From positions 65,259,837-65,323,836 of the forward strand of contig CATIUR010000004.1 of NCBI GenBank assembly GCA_949592205.1: a stretch of 64,000 nt of DNA. Direction: 5' to 3'. The notes beneath the pieces were generated by a model, which saw nothing but the letters and a program-made list of their open reading frames with translations, had not been told where the DNA came from and made no database searches. Below are positions 36,501 to 46,773 of this stretch, piece after piece. Numbering within the stretch: position 1 is the stretch's first letter; every line of letters starts with the position of its first letter. Position numbers and translations under genes: made by a program. This DNA is from Helichrysum umbraculigerum. Taxonomy: Eukaryota; Streptophyta; Magnoliopsida; Asterales; Asteraceae.

Positions 36501-37971
36501 TCTCGCCTTGTATCACCAAAGTTTCTCCTGTCGGTAGTGGTATGCGTACCATCTTTTCAAAACAGATAATTTCAGCGCGGTTCTTCGACAACCAATCCAT
36601 ACCGACTACAATGTCAAAACTTCCCAACTTAACCGGTAGCAAGTCTATTTCGAAGAGATGACCTTCTAACTCTAAGGTGCATCCCGGTACTATTTCTCCT
36701 GATTCGATCAACTTACCATCGGCTAATTCTACAATGTATTTGTTATCTAGCTTACGGGATTCAAGTTCTAATAGTGGTCTAAACTCAGTAGACACAAAAC
36801 TTAAATCAGCACCCGAATCTATTAACACAGAGGCATAATGGTTGTTTACTAGAAACGTACCAGTGACAGTGTTAGGGTCCTGGCGTGCCTCCTGTGCTCT
36901 GATCACGAATGCCCTTCCACGAGCTGGTTGGTTGTTGCCCTTGTTTCTCAGCTTCGGGCACTCATTCCTGAAATGCCCTGTGTTTCCGCACTCAAAGCAG
37001 GCTCGTGGTTGGTGGGTGTTGTTGTTGGTATTGGTTTTGGGTGATCTGCAGTCCTTGGTAAGATGTCCGTACCGCTTGCAGTTGTTGCAAGGAGTACTAC
37101 AAGGACCATCATGATGACGGTTACACTTGGAACAGTAAGGCTTGTTCCCAATGTAGCCTTTCTTCTCCCCAGACCCAGTAGTGTAAGCCTTAATAGTCTC
37201 TGGCTTCTTGGCGGTTTGTTGGTTTTGGTTTGAGTTTCCAGACCATTTTCTTTTGTTACTCCCAGAGTTGTTTCCAGTAAATGGTGCAGGTGTTCCACGA
37301 CGAACAGCCTGAGCCATGAGTTCATGAGCCATACGAATGGCACTCTGAATTGTTCCAGGTTTTGACGAAGTGACGTTCCCCTGAATGTTCTCAGGAAGTC
37401 CGCGGATGTATCTCTCGATATGTTTGCGTTCAGGGTCAACCATGGATGGGCAAAGTAGAGCAAGTTGCTGGAATCGAGTGGTATAGCCAGTGATATCGGT
37501 TCCTTGCACAGTCAGATGCAAGAACTCATCTTCTAATTTCTGGAGTTCTTCATTGGGACAATACTCATCCCTCAACATATTTTTCAATTCTTCCCATGGA
37601 AGTTGCTATGCAGCATCAATTCCCACAGATTGCACATAAGAATTCCACCATGTCAGAGCACCTTCCAGGAAAGTACAGGTGGAATATTTCACTTGGCAGT
37701 CTCTTGTGCAATTGCTGATTCTAAAAACTGACTCCATTCTTTCAAACCACCGGATTAGTCCAATGGCACCTTCCATGCCCTTAAAGTTCAGAGGTTTGCA
37801 CTTGAGAAAGTCATTGTAGGTGCAAGGTTTGACGATAGGAGCATCGTTAACAGTGTCATCACTTCTTCCGTTATTTCTCCGTGATGATTGAGCAGCCAGA
37901 GCTTCGGCTACTCCTTGAGAAACGAATCGTGCGAGTTCAGCAGCGCTGAAGGTTTGTCTCTTCGGTGGCAT
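33537..37971 (-). pseudogene. Chromovirus B gag-pol with two stops and a frameshift
   Basis: On the minus strand: gag from MPPKRQTFSAAEL with capsid (ALTWWNSYVQ), two CCHC knuckles, protease (LIDSGADLSF), RT with FIDD, RNase H (YCDASHQGLG), integrase (HHCC, then D-D-E) and a chromodomain-like tail (WNSKRGPESTWERED). Three breaks: a stop at 37606-37608 in capsid, a stop at 35134-35136 after RNase H, and a small frameshift near 34560 before the first integrase Asp. It cannot make a full polyprotein. The start at 37971 matches the MPPK start of the E gag. Confidence 0.92.
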
Positions 37972-38595
37972 GTTCCTTCAAGAAAAGAAATGAAAGGAAC
38001 GTGAGATTATGTACAAGTGGAATGATCATCAAAGATGTATGTATATATGTGATAATATACAACAGCATGAACTGATAATCATAATTGTATTTAGATAATA
38101 AGGTTTAGATTACAAGGCACGAGTTTTTCAAAAGATTGCAGAATATAGAGTTACAAAAGATGTCGAAAATTAGTACATTGAGATTTGGAATTCGTCCGGA
38201 TGAAAGTGATGCTATTAACAGTGTGCGCGGAATAAGGCTTAGCTTATGGAGACCTAGAAGTTCTTCTAGTAGTAAGTTTCAGTCGTGATTTCGAAGGATA
38301 AGAATGGTGGGAAGAAAGCGAAGGGATATCTTCCTCGTGAGTACATGACGGTATAGCGGAATGTGTTGTTATTCGTCGCACGTGTATAAACAAATAGACG
38401 GTAGTAGGTGAGGACAAGTCTCGTTCTTTACATCGAGTGATATTGTAGTAGCTATACTTGTCGTCTTAGGTGGTGTGAGCGATAGCGAGTGTGTTATCGT
38501 GTGAGGCCTATTCATATATATTCAATATATAATAGCCTAAGAAGTAGTACGTGAGTGAGGCCTATGTATGTATATAAATGTATATCACATAATAG
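37972..38595 (-). other. Leader of B, gag-proximal part
   Basis: This lies between the B gag start and the E insertion. The target duplication of E, AATAG, is at 38591-38595. I do not see the conserved leader ORF of E and D here on the minus strand. Confidence 0.6.
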
Positions 38596-39469
38596 TGTAA
38601 CACCTGCTAAATTAGGATAATTAATTATGCCTAATTACTTGTAACTAGTTGTAATTAGTATGTAATAGGACTAATTGCAGACTCTATTTGTATATATATA
38701 TATAAGGTGAATTATATATATATGTGTGTACTTACGCGATTTGGATTAATCGTACGAATTAACCGGACGGAGTCCGACACAGTTACTTGGACGTTGGTGA
38801 CAGAAACTTACCTAAATAATGAGAACGTATTTTATTATATAAAATACACAGCGAACAAACATTATTTATAATATCGCGACGACTTTTTAAATAATTTAGC
38901 GAATACGTATTAAACGCGAGTTAAGAATTTTAATACTTCGACAAATGTTTTTATAAATAAATTTCAAGGTATTTCATTAAAACATTCCCGTCACCTTTTA
39001 AAAATATAACTGCTTGATATAACGTTTAAATGACGGAGAAAACGAACACCGCACGGAGCGCGGGGCGTACACTGAAAACGGTGGGGATCTCCCACCTAAA
39101 TCACCTCCTTCTTTCATTTTTATTTTCATTCTTCATTTTTCCTTTCTCTCTCTTTCTTTCTTTTTCTCTCTATTTCACCAACACACCACCACCATCAAAA
39201 TCAATAAATAAACATATTAAACGCACTCGGATCATAGCCTCTCTTTGGAAGAAAACGTTCACCATCACACGATCTACATTCCTATCTTTTCGGATTTTCT
39301 ATCCGACATTTTGTAAGTTTTCGACAAAACCCGAAACTCTCCGTTTTTGCTCATTTTTACGTTTTTATGGCTTATATATGCTTAAAATGTCCAAAAATGG
39401 GTTGGGTAAAAGATTTGGACCTAACGGAAGTTTTTCGACCGATTTTCCGGCCACCAATTTCCGATCAGA

Positions 39470-39745
39470 CCGCTACGTCGCAGAGACGCTGGGCTATCTG
39501 CGACGTAGCTCAAAACGTCGCATACACCACACAACGTCGCACATAGCGACGTCGTTACCAACGTCGCATTAAGTGGCCGACGTCGCACTTAGCGACGTCG
39601 CGACCTACGTCGCACAAAAATCTCAACGTCGCATTAGCGACGCCACTCCCTACGTCGCATTGATTTGCGAAGGTCGCATTATGCGACGTACATGCCAACG
39701 TCGCACCCTACGTCGCATGCTACATCGCATGCTACGTCGCACAAA
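39470..39745. repeat. ACGTCGCA / TGCGACGT cluster in the E 5' LTR
   Basis: More than twenty copies of CGTCGCA or its complement, with variable short spacers. The copy in the other LTR (47646-47910) lacks 12 bp, a single-unit loss. Confidence 0.9.
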
Positions 39746-40120
39746 CCAGAACCTTGAAAAGTCAGATTTTACTATGTGTCGAACTTACACAACTTCAGAT
39801 ACTTATGTCATACGACTTAACAAACGTCATAGAACATACTTTCTATTACAATTACACTAAATTGCGTTATAAATGATAACACTTTGAATCATTATTACAA
39901 ACCGTCACCAACGGGCCATATTTGTTTTCAAACTACAAACGGATTACTAAACAAACACTTGGACATAATGAGTTGTGTAAACCACTAGCCTAGATGGTCT
40001 TGCGAGACATCTACTTACTTAACTTTATATGTTTAGGCATTTGAAGGTTACAGGTTCGGAGAACCTACGGTTGATATTATTTACTCGTTTATTGATATAA
40101 ACGTACTTGCAAAGACTCAG

Positions 40121-40639
40121 GTGAGTCTTACGGCCCCACTTTTACTGTTTTATCTTATTGGGGGAGATACATGCTACTACTTTTTCTTGAACACAAGTAC
40201 TAAACTGTTTACTATACCAAACGGAATTGCATGAGTTGTTACTATTTACAGAAGTCTCTCCATCATATATCGTTAGTTATGGACTTAAGCGCGAACACTA
40301 GTTAATGGATCCATTAGGGAAATGACCCTCCCCACCCGGGGCAGTAGCGCTGCCACGTACTGATTTACACGTATAAACGGGTGACTACTTATTTGTTACT
40401 GATGCTTGCTCACTTACGAGCATGTCACGGGAGCAAACATATTATTTACGGGTTAAGCTTCGATTATGAGCCTCATGGCAACGGTATAAACTTATTTATT
40501 TACATTTGCTGGATTGCAATGGCTGATTTTACGCCTACGGGCACTACTAATGAAATCTCGTGTTCAAAGCCGATATTATTTACAAACCTGTGAGATTCAC
40601 CAACCTTTTTGGTTGACACTTTTTAGCATGTTTTCTCAG
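40121..40639 (+). promoter_or_regulatory. Candidate LTR intron of E with hairpin
   Basis: The donor is GACTCAG|GTGAGTC and the acceptor TGTTTTCTCAG, 519 nt apart. The hairpin CAACC-TTTTT-GGTTG (40601-40615) ends 24 nt before the acceptor, and the stretch between contains TTTTTAGCATG. The 3' LTR has the same at 48287-48805 (hairpin 48767-48781). Confidence 0.5.
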
Positions 40640-40963
40640 GTACCCGGAGGGAGTAGGATTACTCCAGGATTTTAGCTAGAGTCGCATGATTTCAACACAA
40701 CTGCATTAACGGAGATTCTTAGCATTATCTTTTGTATATTTTGATTATGTAATAGAATCTCCCGCTATACGCGTGGACTCTAGGGGAAACTACATTTTGT
40801 ATACGAAAACACTAAGTTTTCAAACATTATATCTATGGAATGTAACTAATTTACAAAACGTCTCATTTAGAGGTCGTTTGCTGTATATCTTGTGCTTTGT
40901 ATATTGATTAGTAACACCCAAGTATGCTTCCGCAAAACAGTGAATTTCTGGGGTGTTACAGAT

Positions 40964-40976
40964 TGGTATCAGAGCC
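40964..40976 (+). promoter_or_regulatory. Primer-binding site of E
   Basis: TGGTATCAGAGCC lies 3 bp after the LTR, complementary to the 3' end of initiator tRNA-Met. Confidence 0.9.
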
Positions 40977-41491
40977 TAAGGTTATAGTGAACTAGGTTGC
41001 ATTTAGTGGGCCTAGACTATGACCATTAGGCAGTATTTCCTTATTAGGCATAATTGGTTCAGGAATCACATCATACGACTTTAATTTAACATAGCCTGAT
41101 CAACTATGTACAATTAAGGAAAGATGATGTGAGGTCTGAAATGGTTATGTTAAACGGGGATGCGTTAGTTGACTCTGACCACGAGGGAACCGAGACTCTT
41201 ACTTGTTATGTGCTAGACATACGCTAGGCTATTATATATTGAATATATATGAATAGGTCTCGCACGTAAACACACTCGCTATAGAGATAGCCGACGTTTC
41301 TCTGGTGACACTTACGAATTTCTCTCAGCGGTTTGCACCGACCATGACAGACTTGATTACCGTCACACCACCTTGTGGCGCACTCTAATGATTTTATGAA
41401 AATCACATCTAACACCCGGAAGCAACGTACTTCCAAGGACTAAAATCCTCTCTCTGTCATTTCTATAGAACTCAAAGACGCGAATTCCCAA

Positions 41492-41968
41492 ATGGACGAC
41501 TACATGTCTGATAGTGACCAAGTCCACGAGGAACAAATCCAGTACACGTATCTCGATGAGGACATCGCACCAGAAGAAGAAATCATGCTGGAGGGAAACG
41601 AAAATCAGAATTTCGAAATGACTGGCATCGACATAGAAGAATATGAAAGAGTGCGAGATCAGGCCGTGGGACTAGACGGCCGAAATTGGGCACTTAAGCG
41701 TAAGTGCATAGACTATGAACAAAGATTGAGAATCTCAAACCGATCTGTCCCTACACGAATCAAAGATAAGATCCGTTACTGGAAGAAAGTGGCCACCAAC
41801 CTAACCCGTAGGACCAAAACATGGATCAAACGTTTGGGCAGGAAGTCAACGGAGGAGACTAGGTACCGCTCCACGACTCAAAGATACAGGGACATGCTTG
41901 AGGCACGCTACCACCCACACGACCTGAACCTGGAGTCGGAAGACGAATCCGAAGGCCAGGAACCCTAA
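41492..41968 (+). CDS. Leader protein of E, function unknown
   Basis: 158 residues, 531 bp inside the 5' LTR end and 362 bp before gag, on the sense strand. Residues 1-55 are strongly acidic (for example DEDIAPEEEIMLEGNE), the middle is basic, and the end is acidic again (ESEDESEG). Residues ~88-150 align with the D leader frame (23523-23723): IxDxIxYW, VATNL, WIK, KST, RYxDMLEARYxPHDLNLE. Conservation between elements with different LTRs and gags argues for a real protein. No catalytic motif is seen, and I do not recognise the family. It may bind RNA, DNA or another element protein; the layout alone cannot say. It would be translated first on genomic RNA, or after splicing or initiation upstream of gag. 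Confidence 0.65.
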   Translation: MDDYMSDSDQVHEEQIQYTYLDEDIAPEEEIMLEGNENQNFEMTGIDIEEYERVRDQAVGLDGRNWALKRKCIDYEQRLRISNRSVPTRIKDKIRYWKKVATNLTRRTKTWIKRLGRKSTEETRYRSTTQRYRDMLEARYHPHDLNLESEDESEGQEP

Positions 41969-42330
41969 CTAAGAATGAACCAACCGACTAGCAGAAACTG
42001 TGGACCGCCATGTCACGCTAATGGAACAAATTAATCTACATTAAGATTAGTGTAGTTTTCGTCTTGTAATCTATCTCGTAATCTAAGGACTATCTAGCAC
42101 TACTCTATAAACTAGTCGGATGTAACCATTCCCGGCACCTTTGTAATATCTCTGTAGGATGTAACTTTTGAACTCACTTTATCTATCAGATATCCTTTGT
42201 TATCTCAACTCACATTAATTGTCATTTTCCATGTTGATGTTATGTATTACTGCTTTTATACATGTACATCTGTGACAATTACCAGCTCATACAAAATCTC
42301 ATGTATCTTCATTTCTTTTATTGAAGAATC
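41969..42330 (+). other. E spacer between leader ORF and gag
   Basis: AT-rich DNA with no recognisable gene. It may hold sequences for gag translation, but nothing specific is visible. Confidence 0.5.
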
Positions 42331-45300
42331 ATGCCGCCAAAGACACGACCATACACCGATGCCCAGATTACCTCCCTTATAACCCAGGCTGTTACTGAAG
42401 CCTTGGCTCGGAATACTCCACCAAATTCCTCGAGGAACAGCGATGCCGCTGAAAACACTACTGCTAAACCCTGTTCATACAAAGACTTTCAGAACTGCAA
42501 ACCTCTAAACTTTGCAGGTACCGAGGGAGCTATCGGTCTAGTACGCTGGATCGAGAAAGTTGAGTCCGTATTTCTTATCTGCAACTGTGTGGAGGGAGAT
42601 AAGGTTAAGTTCTCCGTTAGTACTTTTACTGACACCGCACTCACCTGGTGGAACACTTATGCCCAGACTGTGAGTGTTGCTACTGCTTACCAACTCCCGT
42701 GGGAGGAGTTGAAGAAGATGTTGAGGGGTGAGTATTGCCCCAGGGATGAATTGAAACAACTAGAAGTGGAATTCTGGAACCACAAGATGCAGGGTGATGA
42801 CATCACCGGATACACCAACCGTTTCCACCAACTGGCACTTCTGTGCCCAACCATGGTCGATCCTGAGTACAAGAGGATCGAGAAATTTGTTGATGGTCTT
42901 CCTGAGAGACTCCAAGACCTGGTAACTTCTTCCAAACCGGGTACTATTCAGAGCGCCATCCGTATGGCCCATGAACTAACGGCAAATTCTGTCCGCCGTG
43001 GTACAACTTCAACCCCATCTGCAAACAACAAACACAAGTGGGAAGGTAACCCCAACTCATCCAACCAAACCTTCAACAAAAAGCCTGAGTACATTAAGGC
43101 TTATACATCTGGAACTTCGGAAAAGAAAGGGTACAGCGGGAACAAGCCCTACTGTTCCAAATGCAGCCGCCATCATGACGGTTCTTGCCCTTGCTCCAAC
43201 TGCAAACGGTTCGGGCATCTAGCCAAGGATTGCCGAATCAACATTTCTACCCCCAACACTAATACACCAAAGGCCTGCTTTGGGTGTGGAAATACAGGGC
43301 ATTTCAAGAAAGATTGCCCAAAGCTGAAAAACAACAACAACCCTGCTCGCGGCAGATCATTCGTTATCAAGGCTGGGGAAGCCAGACAAGACCCGAACGT
43401 CGTGACGGGTACGTTCCTTCTCAACGACCTTACTGCTTCTGTGTTATTTGATACCGGTGCCGATAGAAGCTTCATATCTGAGAAATTTAGCCCTTTACTT
43501 GATATTACTCCCACTGCCTTAGATGCTAAATACATTGTAGAATTAGCTAACGGCAAACTGATTGAGACTGATAGCATCATACACAACTGTACACTTAACC
43601 TCACGAACGAAACGTTTTCCATTGATTTAATCCCTGTCGAGATCGGCAGCTTCGATATTATTGTCGGTATGGATTGGTTATCCAGGCACCGAGCTGAAAT
43701 CATCTGCCATGACAAACTCGTTCGCATACCTCTTGTCTCCGGTGGAACCTTAGTCCTACAAGGGGAGACCGGTAGACGGAATCTGAATATTGTATCCTGT
43801 CTGAAAACGAGAAAATATCTACGAAAAGGGTATCAAGCCATCCTCGCACATGTAACGGAAAAGAAGTCGGAGGAGAAGCGACTTGAGGATGTTCCGATCG
43901 TGCGGGATTTCCCGGAAGTCTTTCCTGAAGACTTGCCCGGACTTCCGCCACCTAGACAAGTTGAATTCCAAATCGAACTTGTGCCCGGAGCTGCACCCGT
44001 GGCACGAGCCCCTTACCGTTTAGCACCATCCGAAATGCAGGAGTTGTCTAACCAACTACAGGAACTCCTGGACAGAGGATTCATTCGACCAAGTTCCTCA
44101 CCTTGGGGAGCTCCGGTCTTATTCGTGAAAAAGAAAGATGGGTCTTTCCGCATGCGTATCGACTACCGAGAGCTGAATAAGCTAACCATAAAGAATCGGT
44201 ACCCAGTTCCTAGAATCGATGACCTGTTCGACCAACTCCAGGGATCGAGTGTTTACTCAAAGATTGATCTACGGTCGGGTTATCATCAACTCCGAGTCCG
44301 TGACAATGATATCCCAAAGACAGCTTTCCGAACTCGTTATGGGCATTACGAATTCCAAGTGATGCCATTCGGGTTGACCAACGCACCGGCCGTATTCATG
44401 GACCTTATGAATCGGGTGTGCAAACCATATCTTGACAAATTCGTCATTGTGTTCATCGACGATATACTGATTTACTCGTGCAACGAACAGGAACATGCTC
44501 AACATCTGAAAACCATTCTTGGACTTCTGAAACACGAAGAGTTATATGCCAAATTCTCTAAGTGTGAGTTCTGGATTCGAACCGTTCAATTCCTCGGGCA
44601 CGTGATTGACAGCCAAGGAATTCATGTTGATCCCGCCAAGATTGAAGCAATCAAGGGCTGGGAGTCACCGACCACTCCAACCGAAGTGAGACAATTCTTA
44701 GGTCTTGCTGGTTATTACCGCCGATTCATCGAAAACTTTTCAAGAATAGCTGTTCCACTAACCACACTGACTCAGAAAGATAAGAAGTTCGATTGGACTG
44801 ATAAACAAGAGTCAGCCTTCCAGCTATTGAAAAACAAACTTTGCAGTGCACCAATCCTGTCCTTACCCGAGGGCACCGACGATTTCGTAGTTTACTGCGA
44901 CGCCTCACACCAGGGACTTGGTTGTGTGTTGATGCAACGGGAAAAAGTCATTGCCTATGCCTCAGGACAACTGAAAATCCACGAGAAAAACTATACGACC
45001 CACGACCTCGAGTTAGGTGCTGTGGTCTTCGCATTGAAAATCTGGAGACATTATCTCTACGGTACGAAAAGCACTATCTTTACCGATCACAAAAGTCTCC
45101 AACACATATTCGATCAGAAAGATCTAAACATGAGACAACGTCGCTGGGTTGAGTTACTTAGTGACTACGACTGCGAGATCAAATACCATCCGGGCAAGGC
45201 TAACGTAGTTGCCGATGCCTTAAGCCGAAAAGAACGAGTGAAACCCCTTCGAGTCCGAGCACTTTCTATGACAATTCATAACGAGCTTCCTGCTCAAATC

Positions 45301-46740
45301 CTTACCGCTCAACTTGAAGCACTCAACGATGAAAACTTGAAAAATGAAGCCTTGCGAGGCTTGGATAAACAATTCGAAATCAAACCCGATGGAACTCGAT
45401 ACTTCTCTAACCGGGTGTGGTTACCCAAATTCGGAAACTTGCGAGATTTGGTGATGGCTGAAGCTCACAAATCTCGATACTCTATACATCCCGGATCTGA
45501 CAAGATGTATCATGACGTCAAAGGGTTGTATTGGTGGCCTAACATTTAAGCTGACATCGCCTTGTACGTCAGTAAATGCCTAACCTGTTCCAAAGTAAAG
45601 ACCGAACACCAAAGACCCTCTGGGTTGCTTCAACAACCTGAAATTCCTCAATGGAAATGGGAACAGATTTCCATGGACTTCATTACCAAACTACCGAAAA
45701 CTTCGAGTGGTTGCGATACCATTTGGGTGATCGTGGACCGTCTCACGAAATCTGCTCATTTTCTGGCCATCAAGGAAACCGACAAGATGGAGCGTCTGAC
45801 TCGCATCTATGTCAAAGAAATCATCTCGCGACACGGTGTACCTATCTCGATCATCTCGGATAGGGACATCCGTTTTACTTCTAACTTTTGGCAATCGCTA
45901 CAGAAATCTCTTGGTACTCGTCTGGATATGAGTACTGCTTATCACCCGCAAACCGATGGCCAAAGCGAGCGAACTATTCAAACACTGGAGGATATGCTAC
46001 GAGCCTGCGTAGTCGACTTCGGTACTTCTTGGGAAAATCACTTACCGTTGTGTGAGTTTTCGTACAACAACAGTTACCATACCAGCATAAAGGCTGCACC
46101 CTTCGAGGCACTTTACGGACGTAAGTGCCGATCACCGGTCTGTTGGACTGAGTTAGGAGAATCCCAACTCACGGGTCCAGAAATCATTCAAGAAACTACT
46201 GAGAAAATCGTTGGTATTCAAAACCGGCTGAAAGCCGCACGTGATCGTCAGAAAAGCTATGCTGACGTGAGACGCAAACACCTTGAGTTCCAGGTAGGAG
46301 ACAAGGTACTTCTCAAAGTGGCACCGTGGAAAGGTGTTATTCGATTCGGGAAACGAGGCAAACTAAATCCTAGATACATCGGACCATTCGAAATCCTTGA
46401 AAGGATTGGTCCAGTGGCATATCGCCTGCAACTTCCTGCTGAACTTAGCAGCGTACACAACACATTCCACATTTCTAACTTGAAGAAATGTCTGTATGAC
46501 GAGACGCTGATTATACCGCTCGACGAAATTCAAATCGATGATAAACTTCATTTTGTCGAGAAACCTATGGAAATCATGGACCGAGAGGTCAAGCAATTGA
46601 AACAGAGTCGTATTCCCATAGTAAAAGTCAGGTGGAATTCTAGGCGCGGCCCTGAGTTCACCTGGGAACGGGAAGACCAAATGCGACAGAAATATCCACA
46701 TCTCTTCCCAGACAACGCACCATCTGTGCACACGAACTAA
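42331..46740 (+). pseudogene. Chromovirus E gag-pol, one in-frame stop
   Basis: A single frame of 1470 codons. Start MPPKTRPYTDAQ; capsid ALTWWNTYAQ near 110; CCHC knuckles near 280-335; protease LFDTGADRSF near 372; RT with FIDD near 709-712; RNase H YCDASHQGLG near 854; integrase HHCC from ~1046; D near 1115 and 1174 and E near 1212; chromodomain-like tail ~1408-1465 (VRWNSRRGPEFTWERED). One stop (TAA, 45547-45549) falls in the integrase zinc domain; two adjacent codons differ there from relatives. The leading residues of the RT block RMRIDYREL also differ from MCIDYREL in A and B. Everything else is open, so E was active recently or is moved by proteins of sister copies. Confidence 0.95.
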
Positions 46741-46773
46741 TTTCGGGACGAAATTTCTTTAACAAGGGGAGAA
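46739..46773 (+). promoter_or_regulatory. Stop-codon hairpin and polypurine tract of E
   Basis: A perfect 7-bp hairpin AATTTCG-GGA-CGAAATT (46739-46755) includes the last two bases of the gag-pol stop codon. The polypurine tract ACAAGGGGAGAA (46762-46773) follows and touches the 3' LTR. Confidence 0.85.

Larger units (their letters stand above)
38596..40960 (+). repeat. 5' LTR of E
   Basis: 2365 bp, TGTAACACC...GGTGTTACA (9-bp terminal inverted repeat). Sense order: ACGTTGGTGA motif at about 38794, CT-rich tract at 39130-39180, ACGTCGCA cluster, ATTATTA hairpin with CACCAACGGG (39890-39915), donor GTGAGT (40121), hairpin (40601-40615), acceptor CAG (40639). A clear TATA box was not identified. 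Confidence 0.97.

Noticed and set aside
39030..39860. ORFs of 180 and 95 codons, repeated at 47208-48026
   Set aside because: They lie wholly within the two E LTRs. The CGTCGCA cluster lacks stops by composition. No conserved protein features.
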